Below are positions 1-7,024 of a stretch of DNA of 38,058 bases, in pieces. The stretch comes from Collinsella sp. (GTDB lineage Bacteria; Actinomycetota; Coriobacteriia; Coriobacteriales; Coriobacteriaceae), in NCBI GenBank assembly GCA_019419585.1, contig DXZQ01000027.1, forward strand, positions 1 to 38,058, given 5' to 3'. Numbering within the stretch: the first letter of the stretch is position 1; each line of letters starts with the position of its first letter. The notes below the pieces were generated by a model. It made no database searches. It saw only the letters and a list, made by a program, of their open reading frames with translations, and was not told the origin of the DNA. Made by a program: the position numbers and the translations under genes.

Positions 1-76
1 CGACTTTTTTATTTTCAATTTCTTCCTTTATCAGACTTCCTACACTTGAAAAGTGAGAACATAAAAACAGTTTCAT
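1..76 (-). CDS. S51 peptidase-like protein, N-terminal fragment (truncated by window edge)
   Basis: Reading leftwards from an ATG at 76 gives 25 uninterrupted codons to the window edge, beginning MKLFLCSHFSSVGSL. A strong ribosome-binding site (AAAGGAG, plus-strand 84-90) sits at good spacing. An in-frame ATG at 79 is an alternative start but lies very close to that site. The opening resembles peptidase E/S51 family proteins (type-1 glutamine-amidotransferase-like fold), whose members cleave Asp-X dipeptides or act on other small substrates. The catalytic residues lie outside the window, so this rests only on remembered similarity of the N-terminus. Codons are AT-rich (AAA, TTA, GAA), unlike the GC-rich neighbours, which suggests transfer. 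Confidence 0.55.
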   Translation of the reverse strand, partial: MKLFLCSHFSSVGSLIKEEIENKKV

Positions 77-371
77 CATTATTCTCCTTTATATATAAAT
101 TCTTATTTGTTGAACTAAGCCGTGTCTACCATACTCTCCAATGAAAGAGCGCCCTGATATAGCGAAATTCTGCCGTTTTCCTGCGTATGTGCGTACACAC
201 TCCACAGGAATTCTAAGGGGCCTGCCCCCTTAGCACACGGACTTTGGAACAAAATCTAGTGTATTACGCCTTGCCAGAGGTGTACAGGCTCCCGGTATGC
301 ACGTACGAAGCAATTGCCATCAATGCGCCATATAAGTGGCGTTCAAGTTCGCATAAAGCGACCTTGATCCC
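77..371. other. AT-rich intergenic segment with no convincing gene
   Basis: Apart from the ribosome-binding site of the leftward gene (84-90), I see only a small hairpin, CTAAGGGG (213-220) with CCCCTTAG (226-233), without a T-run. Short open frames on both strands here have no ribosome-binding site and no recognisable sequence. Confidence 0.5.
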
Positions 372-416
372 GCAAAACAAAAGGCAGGATACCATCGCCA
401 CGATGATGCCCTGCCT
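372..416 (-). terminator. Possible distal terminator downstream of gldA
   Basis: The arms AGGCAGG (382-388) and CCTGCCT (410-416) enclose an inner stem CATCG/CGATG (393-397/401-405). On the minus strand the hairpin is followed by a T-rich stretch, the complement of 374-382. It is the third hairpin downstream of the minus-strand dehydrogenase gene and may be redundant. Confidence 0.4.
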
Positions 417-471
417 CTGTTCGTTCCTGTTTGCCGTTCCGAGTAGTCCTTCCGCAGAATTTCCGATAAAC

Positions 472-519
472 AAAAAACGTACTCGAACCCTTTCTCGTAA
501 AGAATCGGGTTCGAGTACG
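472..519 (-). terminator. Rho-independent terminator (minus strand)
   Basis: A perfect 13-bp stem (478-490 with 507-519, arm CGTACTCGAACCC) has a 16-nt loop and is followed on the minus strand by six T (complement of 472-477). It is the second terminator after the leftward gldA-type gene. Confidence 0.75.
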
Positions 520-538
520 AACTGAATGCTGGAGCAAT

Positions 539-576
539 AAAAAACCACCAGAAAGGTGCCCCTTTGTGGTGGTTTT
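539..576 (-). terminator. Rho-independent terminator of the gldA-type gene
   Basis: Arms AAAACCACCA (541-550) and TGGTGGTTTT (567-576) enclose an inner stem AAAGG/CCTTT (552-556/561-565). On the minus strand the hairpin ends in six T (complement of 539-544), ten bases past the dehydrogenase stop. The same ACCACCA arms occur in the terminator at 8329-8370. Confidence 0.8.
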
Positions 577-585
577 GGGCCAGTC

Positions 586-1668
586 CTAGAGCGTGTGGCC
601 GTAGGTGTTGGCAGCCTTGATGGCGGCGGCGAACTTTTCGTCGGTGAAGGGCTCGGGGTTTCCCTGCTTCCACTCGTTGGTGGCGTGTGCGAACTCGCAC
701 AGGGCCGGGATATCGGACTCGGAGAGCCCGACCTGCTCAAGCGTCACGGGCAAGCCCATCTGCTTGTTAAAGGCGGCGTAGCGCTCAAGGTTCTCGGTAT
801 CGCCCGTGTAGGCAAACAGCACGAGCACGCCCAGGCTCACGACCTCGCCATGCAGGTAGGTGCCCTCGCGCGGAATGCTGCAGGTGGCGTTGTAGAACGC
901 ATGCGCCACGCTCGAGTTGTAGTAGTAATCGTTTTGGTTGGTCAGGTTGGAGACGTAGCCCGTGTTGACCACGATATCGAGCGCGATCTGCTTGACGGCT
1001 TCGGTCGACAGGTTCTGGAGAACGTCCTCAAGACCCTGCACGCCATAGGTAAACAGCGGCTCGGAGCAGGTGCGTGCGAGCGCCAGGCCAAGACCTGCGG
1101 TGTGCTCCAGGTTGCCGGCGCTCGTGGCGTACTCGACCTCGGGCTGCTTGGACAGGGCATCGCCCACGCCCGCCCAGAAGAACTCCGCCGGAGCCTCGGC
1201 GATGATCTTGGGGTTGATGAAGATGTGCGCGGGTCGGTTGGGGTACGAATAGCCCTCGAGCGAGCCGTCGTCGTTGTAGACAACGGCAATGGCGGTCGCG
1301 GCCGAGCAGTTGGAGCAGATCGTCGGTACCGTAAAGACGATCTTCTTGAGCTCGATGGCCGCCGTCTTGACGGTGTCGAGCGCTTTGCCGCCGCCGCATG
1401 CGATGAGCACATCGGCCTCTCGGCAGGCGGGGGAGTTCACAACCTTGGCGATATTGGCACGCGTGCTGTTGGTGCCATAGACGCGTGTCTCAAGAATCTC
1501 GACGCCGGTGCCCTCCAGTGCCGCTTCGATACTGGGAAGCGCCGCGGCCAGTGCTCGTTTACCACCGATAATCGCGACCTTGGCCGCTCCGTACTCGGCC
1601 AGCGCGCCGGGCAGCTCGTCAAAGCAATCCTCGCCGACGGTATAGTCGCTCATTCCAATCGTGCGCAT
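586..1668 (-). CDS. gldA: Iron-containing alcohol dehydrogenase family protein, glycerol dehydrogenase type
   Basis: This 360-aa protein has the length of GldA, which oxidises glycerol to dihydroxyacetone with NAD+. The N-terminal NAD-binding half carries the CGGGKALDTVK motif (residues 91-101). The C-terminal metal domain has Asp170 (in GVGDALSK), His256 (VAHAF) and His273 (YLHGE), matching the Asp-His-His metal set of the glycerol dehydrogenase branch. The start at 1668 follows a GAAAGAAG ribosome-binding site. The gene stands alone, transcribed away from ileS, with stacked terminators downstream, so it is probably monocistronic. Other substrates of the family (related polyols or hydroxyketones) cannot be excluded from sequence. 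Confidence 0.85.
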   Translation of the reverse strand: MRTIGMSDYTVGEDCFDELPGALAEYGAAKVAIIGGKRALAAALPSIEAALEGTGVEILETRVYGTNSTRANIAKVVNSPACREADVLIACGGGKALDTVKTAAIELKKIVFTVPTICSNCSAATAIAVVYNDDGSLEGYSYPNRPAHIFINPKIIAEAPAEFFWAGVGDALSKQPEVEYATSAGNLEHTAGLGLALARTCSEPLFTYGVQGLEDVLQNLSTEAVKQIALDIVVNTGYVSNLTNQNDYYYNSSVAHAFYNATCSIPREGTYLHGEVVSLGVLVLFAYTGDTENLERYAAFNKQMGLPVTLEQVGLSESDIPALCEFAHATNEWKQGNPEPFTDEKFAAAIKAANTYGHTL

Positions 1669-1769
1669 AGCAGACTTCTTTCGTTAGATAAAGTGCTTTC
1701 AGGTATTTTGCTCCAAGAGAAGGTCCACGGCTGCGAGAAATTTCGAACGTATAAAACCAGTGTTGAGGG

Positions 1770-1798
1770 TTTTTCGCCGGCGCGGAACGTGCTAGCAT
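1770..1798 (+). promoter_or_regulatory. Weak candidate promoter for the ileS leader
   Basis: TTTTTC (1770-1775) and TAGCAT (1793-1798) are spaced 17 bp. A start near 1804 would place the T-box stem I at the 5' end of the transcript. The -35 match is poor, so this is supported mainly by position. Confidence 0.3.
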
Positions 1799-1814
1799 AC
1801 TTCGCATAAGCGTT

Positions 1815-2111
1815 GATGGGGACGAGTAGTCGGCCATCCGCATGCCACAGAGAGCGGGGAGCGCTGAGAACCCGTGTATGCGACCGATGAAAATCACCCC
1901 GGAGCTGCGGTCCCAACGGACGTGCCGCGCAGGCACGTTTTAGTAGACATCGCCGAGATGGTCGTCGATACAGGCCAGCCGAGTAACGGATGCGAGCGCG
2001 CGGCGACGCGGGCGAGGGCATCTAAGCTGGGTGGTTAAGCGAAGAGCTTTTACGGGCAGTCTGCCCGTTTTGTGGCGCTTCGTCCCAGCTTGTAGGGACG
2101 GGCGCTTTTTT
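1815..2111 (+). promoter_or_regulatory. Isoleucine T-box riboswitch with transcription terminator
   Basis: Stem I begins at 1815. Its base pairs GGGG (1818-1821) with CCCC (1897-1900), and TCGG (1830-1833) with CCGA (1883-1886). The AG-bulge/distal-loop signature (AGAGAGC, then GCTGAGA) lies at 1849-1868. The specifier region holds ATC (1893-1895), an isoleucine codon, matching the downstream gene. A hairpin lies at 1920-1938. The antiterminator arms AAGCTGGG (2024-2031) and CCCAGCTT (2084-2091) frame a T-box bulge TGGTT (2032-2036) for the tRNA NCCA end. The competing terminator pairs 2075-2086 with 2095-2105 and ends in six T (2106-2111). The two folds share 2084-2086, so they are mutually exclusive. 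Uncharged tRNA-Ile should favour readthrough; this is family knowledge. Confidence 0.88.
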
Positions 2112-2154
2112 GGTGCCCAACGGGCGTGCGCGCCCACGACATGAAAGGGGTACC

Positions 2155-4956
2155 GTGGCAAACGAGTACAAGCAGACGATGAATCTGCCCAAAACCGGAT
2201 TTCCCATGCGTGCCGGTCTTTCCAAGTCCGAGCCCAAGCGACTCAAGGACTGGCAGGACAACAAGGTCTACGAGCAGGTTCTGAAGAAGAACGAGGGTCA
2301 CAAGAAGTTCGTGCTGCACGACGGCCCTCCGTACGCCAACGGCCCGATCCACATCGGCCATGCCATGAACAAGATCTCCAAGGACATGATCAACCGTTAC
2401 TGGATGATGCAGGGCTGTGAAGTCCCCTATGTCCCCGGTTGGGACTGCCACGGTCAGCCGATTGAGCACAAGGTCGAGGAGAAGCTCGGCACCGAGAAGT
2501 TCAACCAGACCTCCACGGCCAAGATCCGTGAACTCTGCAATGAGTTCGCTGTCGAGAACATCGAGCTCCAGAAGGCCGGCTTCCGTCGCCTGGGCGTGCT
2601 CGGCGACTGGGACAACCCCTATCTGACGCTCTATCACCAGCATGACGCCGCCGACATCGAGGTCTTTAAGGCCATGTTCGATAAGGGCATGATCTATCGC
2701 GGCCACAAGCCGGTTCACTGGTGCAAGCACTGCCACACCGCACTGGCCGAGGCAGAGATCGAGTACTCCGACGAGACGAGCCCGTCCATCTTCGTTCGCT
2801 TTGAGATGACTTCCAAGCCCGCCGGCCTCGAGAACTTCGACGGCCCGGTCGATTTCATCATCTGGACGACCACCCCGTGGACCATCCCTTCCGACCAGGC
2901 AGTTTCCCTCAAGCCTGGCGCCGCCTACGTCGCCGTTGAGCACGATGGCCGTGCCGAGGTCATGCTCGAGGACCTTGCTCCCAAGTGCTGTGAGGAGTTT
3001 GGCTGGGAGTACACCCCGGTCATGGTCGACGGCAAGCCCTATGTGGTTCCCGCCGAGACCTTCCACCACATCCACTACAAGCAGCCGATCTTTGACGGTG
3101 TCGAGGGCGTGGCGCTGCTGGCCGATTACGTCGGTGTCGATGACGGTACCGGTATCGTCCACAACTCGCCCGGCCACGGCGTCGACGACTACTTTGCCTG
3201 CCTCAAGGAGGGCATCACCGACATCTGCATGCCGGTTGACGACGACGGTAAGTTCTACACCGGCGAGGAGTTTGGTACCGGTGGCCCCTTCAGCGGTATG
3301 GATACCGATGAGGCCAACCCGCACATCATCGAGTTCCTGCGCGAGCGTGGCACCCTGGTCCTCGAGAAGAAGATCACGCACAGTTATCCGCACTGCTGGC
3401 GCTGCAAGCACCCGGTGCTCTTCCGTGCTACCGACCAGTGGTTCGTCTCGATGGACAAGACCGGCTTGCGCGAGCAGGCTGGCAAAGAGGTCCGCGAGAA
3501 CGTCAAGTGGTATCCGGCGCATGCCGCCAACCGCATTGGCGCCATGGTCGAGCAGCGTCCCGACTGGTGCATCAGCCGTCAGCGCAACTGGGGTGTGCCT
3601 ATCCCCAGCTACACCTGCGCCGACTGCGGCGAGAAGGTCATGAATGACGCCACGCTTGACGCCGTCATCAAGCTCTTCCACGAGAAGGGCTCCGACGCCT
3701 GGTTTACCGATGCTCCTGAGAGCTATCTGGGCGAGGCCTGCGTCTGCCCCAAGTGCGGTGGCCATCACCTCAAGGCTGATAAGGACATCCTTGACGTGTG
3801 GTGGGACTCCGGCGTGTCTTGGAAGGCCGTCTGCGAGTACCGTCCCGAGCTGGAGTACCCGGCGGACGTCTACCTCGAGGGCTCTGACCAGCACCGCGGT
3901 TGGTTCCAGAGCTCGCTGCTCACCTCGGTGGGCGCCAACGGCCACGCTCCGTACAAGGCGGTCGTCTCGCAGGGCTTCACCCTCGACGGCCAGGGCCGTA
4001 AGATGTCTAAGTCACTCGGCAACGTCATCGACCCCAACAAGGTCTGCGACGAGATGGGTGCCGACATCATCCGCCTGTGGGTTGCCTCCGTCGATACCAG
4101 CTCCGACGTGTCCATCGACCACGAGATCCTTGCTCGTACGTCCGATGCCTACCGTCGTTTCCGCAACACGCTGCGATTCCTGCTCTCCGAGCTCGAGGGT
4201 CAGTTTGAGCCCGAGACCGACGGCGTCGCCTTTGCCGACCTGCTGCCGCTCGACAAGCTCATGGTCGCCCGCCTGACCCAGGTCCAGGCCGAGGTCGACG
4301 ATGCCTACGCCAGCTACGAGTTCCCGCGCGCCTACCGTGCGCTTTACGACTTTGTGGTTACCGAGCTCTCCAACGTGTATCTCGACGCCCTGAAGGACCG
4401 TCTGTACTGCGAGAAGCCCGGTTCGCTCGAGCGTCGCAGCGCCCAGACCGTGCTGGCCGAGCTCTTCTCGATGCTCATGCGCGACCTGCAGCCGATCTTG
4501 TCCTATACGGTCGACGAGGCCATGGCCTATGCGCCCGCCGGCTGCGTCGATCACCAGAAGTACGCCGCGCTGCTCGATTGGTACAAGTCGCCCATCACGG
4601 TCGACGAGGCCAACGAGTTTGAGGGCGTGCTCGAGGCTTCACTCGAGCTCCGTAGCGTCGTGACCAAGGCCCTTGAGGATGCCCGCTCCGCCGGTACCTT
4701 CACCAAGAGCCAGCAGGTCCGCGTCAAGGCGGTCGTTCCCGCCGAGATGTACGCGCTGCTGACCGGTGATAAGGCTGTCGACCTGGCCGAGTTCTACATC
4801 GTCTCCGATGTTGAGCTGACCCAGGGCGAGGAGCTCTCCGTTGCCATCGAGGCTGCCGAGGGCGAGTGCTGCGACCGTTGCTGGAACTACCGCACCACCG
4901 TTGGCGAGTACAACGGCCACGCGCATATTTGCAAGCGCTGCGCCGATGCTTTGTAG
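2155..4956 (+). CDS. ileS: Isoleucyl-tRNA synthetase
   Basis: This class I synthetase charges tRNA-Ile in the cytoplasm. The HIGH motif is at residues 66-69 (PIHIGHAMN) and KMSKS at 616-620. An editing domain lies between them, and the C-terminal zinc-binding cysteines are seen in CCDRCWNY and CKRC. The length of 933 aa is usual for the bacterial type. I chose GTG at 2155 because GAAAGGGG (2143-2150) is correctly placed. A longer frame from TTG 2110 would start inside the T-box terminator. The T-box ties expression to charging of tRNA-Ile. The stop codon lies inside a perfect 16-bp hairpin. Confidence 0.97.
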   Translation: MANEYKQTMNLPKTGFPMRAGLSKSEPKRLKDWQDNKVYEQVLKKNEGHKKFVLHDGPPYANGPIHIGHAMNKISKDMINRYWMMQGCEVPYVPGWDCHGQPIEHKVEEKLGTEKFNQTSTAKIRELCNEFAVENIELQKAGFRRLGVLGDWDNPYLTLYHQHDAADIEVFKAMFDKGMIYRGHKPVHWCKHCHTALAEAEIEYSDETSPSIFVRFEMTSKPAGLENFDGPVDFIIWTTTPWTIPSDQAVSLKPGAAYVAVEHDGRAEVMLEDLAPKCCEEFGWEYTPVMVDGKPYVVPAETFHHIHYKQPIFDGVEGVALLADYVGVDDGTGIVHNSPGHGVDDYFACLKEGITDICMPVDDDGKFYTGEEFGTGGPFSGMDTDEANPHIIEFLRERGTLVLEKKITHSYPHCWRCKHPVLFRATDQWFVSMDKTGLREQAGKEVRENVKWYPAHAANRIGAMVEQRPDWCISRQRNWGVPIPSYTCADCGEKVMNDATLDAVIKLFHEKGSDAWFTDAPESYLGEACVCPKCGGHHLKADKDILDVWWDSGVSWKAVCEYRPELEYPADVYLEGSDQHRGWFQSSLLTSVGANGHAPYKAVVSQGFTLDGQGRKMSKSLGNVIDPNKVCDEMGADIIRLWVASVDTSSDVSIDHEILARTSDAYRRFRNTLRFLLSELEGQFEPETDGVAFADLLPLDKLMVARLTQVQAEVDDAYASYEFPRAYRALYDFVVTELSNVYLDALKDRLYCEKPGSLERRSAQTVLAELFSMLMRDLQPILSYTVDEAMAYAPAGCVDHQKYAALLDWYKSPITVDEANEFEGVLEASLELRSVVTKALEDARSAGTFTKSQQVRVKAVVPAEMYALLTGDKAVDLAEFYIVSDVELTQGEELSVAIEAAEGECCDRCWNYRTTVGEYNGHAHICKRCADAL

Positions 4957-4987
4957 GTTACGGCGTTCGTAGAACGCCGTAACCTAC
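4953..4987. other. Perfect 16-bp hairpin overlapping the ileS stop codon
   Basis: The arm 4953-4968 (GTAGGTTACGGCGTTC) pairs perfectly with 4972-4987 around a 3-nt loop. The TAG stop (4954-4956) is inside the 5' arm. No T-run follows, so it is not a typical intrinsic terminator. It may protect the 3' end of the mRNA or belong to the adjacent palindromic element. Confidence 0.7.
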
Positions 4988-4996
4988 CGACGCTGC

Positions 4997-5094
4997 AAAC
5001 GTCCCTAAGCGGCAATCTGACGTTCAATCGTCGGTCGCGTACCAAAGTACGCTTCCCTCCTCTTTCACGTCACCTTGCTCGCTTAGGGACGTTT
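4997..5094. repeat. 98-bp nested palindromic intergenic element
   Basis: The outer arms AAACGTCCCTAAGC (4997-5010) and its exact complement (5081-5094) enclose further paired blocks in register. These are GCAA/TTGC (5012-5015/5075-5078), TGACGT/ACGTCA (5018-5023/5067-5072) and GCGTAC/GTACGC (5037-5042/5047-5052). There is no open frame of note and no T-run typical of a terminator. The core CTTAGGGACGTT recurs at about 31638-31649. It looks like a REP- or MITE-like dispersed element; the family is unknown to me. Confidence 0.65.
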
Positions 5095-5146
5095 TCGCTG
5101 TTGGTGACGATAACGCGGCGTTTCCATTGCTGGAGCTAGAGGCTTT

Positions 5147-5219
5147 CTTTCGACTTGCGTTTTTAGTCGAAAGCTATTAAGCGACATTCCGTTATTCGGA
5201 ATGTCGCTTTCGTTTTTAG
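5147..5219 (+). terminator. Tandem hairpins with Rho-independent terminator after ileS
   Basis: The first hairpin is CTTTCGACT (5147-5155) with its complement (5165-5173). The second, stronger one has an 11-bp stem, 5181-5191 with 5197-5207 (arm GCGACATTCCG), a 5-nt loop, and then TTTCGTTTTT. The second is a standard intrinsic terminator for the ileS transcript. The remaining sequence to 5329 shows nothing further apart from the lspA ribosome-binding site. Confidence 0.8.
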
Positions 5220-5329
5220 CTGGTTATTTCGCTTGCGTTGGTGGATATGTCGTGCGTTCTGCGTATGGCAATATAAGATAGTTCTTTGTATTAAACGTAA
5301 TTCGATGTTCTTGAGGGTAGGGGATTGAT

Positions 5330-5929
5330 TTGGGTCGTGGTGCGGATATGACGCCGCCTTTGCGTTGGCGGTTGGTTGTTGCTGGTGGGGTGGCGCTTGT
5401 TGTGTTGCTTCTTGACCAGCTGACCAAGCTTGCGGTTCGTGCCGTGGGCGACGCCTTGCATGTGACCGTCATCCCCGGTGTTTTCGACTTTATGTTTGTC
5501 CGCAATATCGGTGCTGCCTTTAGCATGGGCGAGGGGCATGGCATCGCGTTTGCCGTGCTGGCGTTGGCGGTCATTATCGCTATTGCTGTGTACCTCGTTC
5601 GTGCACCTCAGCTCGCCCATCTTGAGGTTGTGGGCATGGCGATGGTTGCGGGTGGTGCTATCGGTAACGCGATCGATCGTTTGACCTTTGGCTTCGTGAC
5701 CGATTTTATTGCCACCACCTTCATCGACTTCCCCGTCTTCAATGTGGCCGATATCGGCATTACGGTCGGTGTGGTGCTGGCGCTCTTCGGTTACATGTTC
5801 TTGAGCCCCGCGGCTCGTGAGGTCGATGCGACCGCCGAGCTTAACGCCCGTGACGAGGCCCGCGCCAAGCGCAAGGCTAAACAACGTGGGGAGCGTGCCC
5901 GCAAGATTCGCGAAAGGACTGAGCGCTAA
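5330..5929 (+). CDS. lspA: Lipoprotein signal peptidase (signal peptidase II)
   Basis: LspA cleaves the signal peptide of diacylglyceryl-modified prolipoproteins in the cytoplasmic membrane. The 199-aa protein has about four hydrophobic segments. The two catalytic aspartates are Asp116 (GNAIDR) and Asp141 (FNVADIG), both in their conserved blocks, with VRNIGAAFS at 57-65. The tail after residue 160 is rich in Arg, Lys and Glu and probably cytoplasmic; it is longer than usual. TTG 5330 is preferred because GGGTAGGGGA lies just upstream; ATG 5348 has a poor site. The stop overlaps the next start (TAATG), so the two genes are probably translationally coupled. Confidence 0.93.
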   Translation: MGRGADMTPPLRWRLVVAGGVALVVLLLDQLTKLAVRAVGDALHVTVIPGVFDFMFVRNIGAAFSMGEGHGIAFAVLALAVIIAIAVYLVRAPQLAHLEVVGMAMVAGGAIGNAIDRLTFGFVTDFIATTFIDFPVFNVADIGITVGVVLALFGYMFLSPAAREVDATAELNARDEARAKRKAKQRGERARKIRERTER

Positions 5930-6942
5930 TGGCCGACATCCATATCCTTGTTGCCGACGATGCCGCTGGTCAGCGTCTTGACGCCTATCTGGGCGCCAAT
6001 GACGGCTGCCCTACGCGCTCTGCCTGCGCACATCTGATTGAGGGTGGGGTCGTAGTGGTCAATGGCGAGACCTGCCTGTCCAAAAAGTACGCCGTGCGAG
6101 CCGGTGACCGTATTTCGGTTGATTTGCCCGAACCGCACGATCCCACCGACGTGATTCCCGAGGCCATCCCGCTCGACATTCGCTATGAGGACGACTACCT
6201 CATCGTGCTCTCCAAGCAGCGCGGCCTGGTGTGCCATCCTGCGCATGGTCATGAGAGCGGTACGCTCGCGAATGCGCTGGTCTATCACTGCGGTATCGAC
6301 CATCTGGGCACCGTGCAGGGCGAGGACCGCCCCGGTATCGTACATCGTTTGGATCGCGATACCTCGGGTCTTATGCTTGCGGCAAAGGACGACGATACCC
6401 AGCGCGCGCTCCAAAATCTTATCCGTACGCGCACGCTCGACCGCCGCTACATTACGCTCGTTCACGGTCATATCGCCATGGATGAGGGCACCATTAACAC
6501 CGGCATTGCCCGTTCTACACGTGACCGTGTCAAGATGGCGGTTTCCGATGATCCTTTTGCACGCCAGGCCATCACGACCTTTAAGGTCCTTGAGCGCTTT
6601 GATTCTACGCGCTTTGATGACGGCTACACACTCGTTGAGTGTCACCTGTTTACCGGTCGCACGCATCAGATTCGCGTGCACATGCGCCATATCAACCACG
6701 CCTGCGTGGGCGATCCGCTCTACGGTAAGTGCGATGCGCGTGCCGATCAGGGTCTGACCAGGCAATTCCTCCATTCCTGGCGCGTGGCGTTCGATCATCC
6801 CGTGACGGGAGAGCGCATTGAGTGCCGCGACGAGCTGCCGTGGGATCTCGCCGCCGTCCTCGACGACTTAGCCCCGCGTTCGCTTGGCCGCACTGCTGCC
6901 GGCGACGAAATCGTACCGCAGCTCGGCCTGCTCGAAGCCTAG
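5929..6942 (+). CDS. RluA-family 23S rRNA pseudouridine synthase (RluD-like)
   Basis: The protein (337 aa) has an N-terminal S4-like RNA-binding domain (about residues 15-65) followed by an RluA-type catalytic domain. The catalytic motif HRLDRDTSG is at 139-147, with Asp142 as nucleophile, and TGRTHQIRVHM lies later. Such enzymes isomerise uridines in rRNA. The S4-plus-RluA layout fits RluD/RluC-type enzymes, but the exact target cannot be read from sequence. It overlaps lspA by one base, and lspA followed by an RluA-family gene is a common bacterial pairing. Confidence 0.92.
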   Translation: MADIHILVADDAAGQRLDAYLGANDGCPTRSACAHLIEGGVVVVNGETCLSKKYAVRAGDRISVDLPEPHDPTDVIPEAIPLDIRYEDDYLIVLSKQRGLVCHPAHGHESGTLANALVYHCGIDHLGTVQGEDRPGIVHRLDRDTSGLMLAAKDDDTQRALQNLIRTRTLDRRYITLVHGHIAMDEGTINTGIARSTRDRVKMAVSDDPFARQAITTFKVLERFDSTRFDDGYTLVECHLFTGRTHQIRVHMRHINHACVGDPLYGKCDARADQGLTRQFLHSWRVAFDHPVTGERIECRDELPWDLAAVLDDLAPRSLGRTAAGDEIVPQLGLLEA

Positions 6943-7024
6943 CCAGTATTAGGTGGTTTCTTGAACTCGGTAAGCCTGCGGTAAGATATACGGTTGTTTA
7001 CGTAACACGTTCCTGGGAGCCTGC

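Noticed and set aside
264..393. A short hydrophobic minus-strand frame starting MVSCLLFCGIKVALCE
   Set aside because: No ribosome-binding site, overlaps the terminator hairpins and matches no family I know.
478..519. Possible tRNA fragment because of GGGTTCGAGT
   Set aside because: The block is one arm of a perfect 13-bp hairpin followed by a minus-strand T-run; no acceptor or anticodon stem is present.
244..525. A 93-codon plus-strand frame
   Set aside because: It starts at a TTG without a ribosome-binding site and runs through two terminator hairpins.
2050..3945. A 631-codon open frame on the minus strand opposite ileS
   Set aside because: It is antisense to a certain gene, has repetitive Val/Asp/Gly/Leu composition typical of GC-biased shadow frames, and no recognisable domain.
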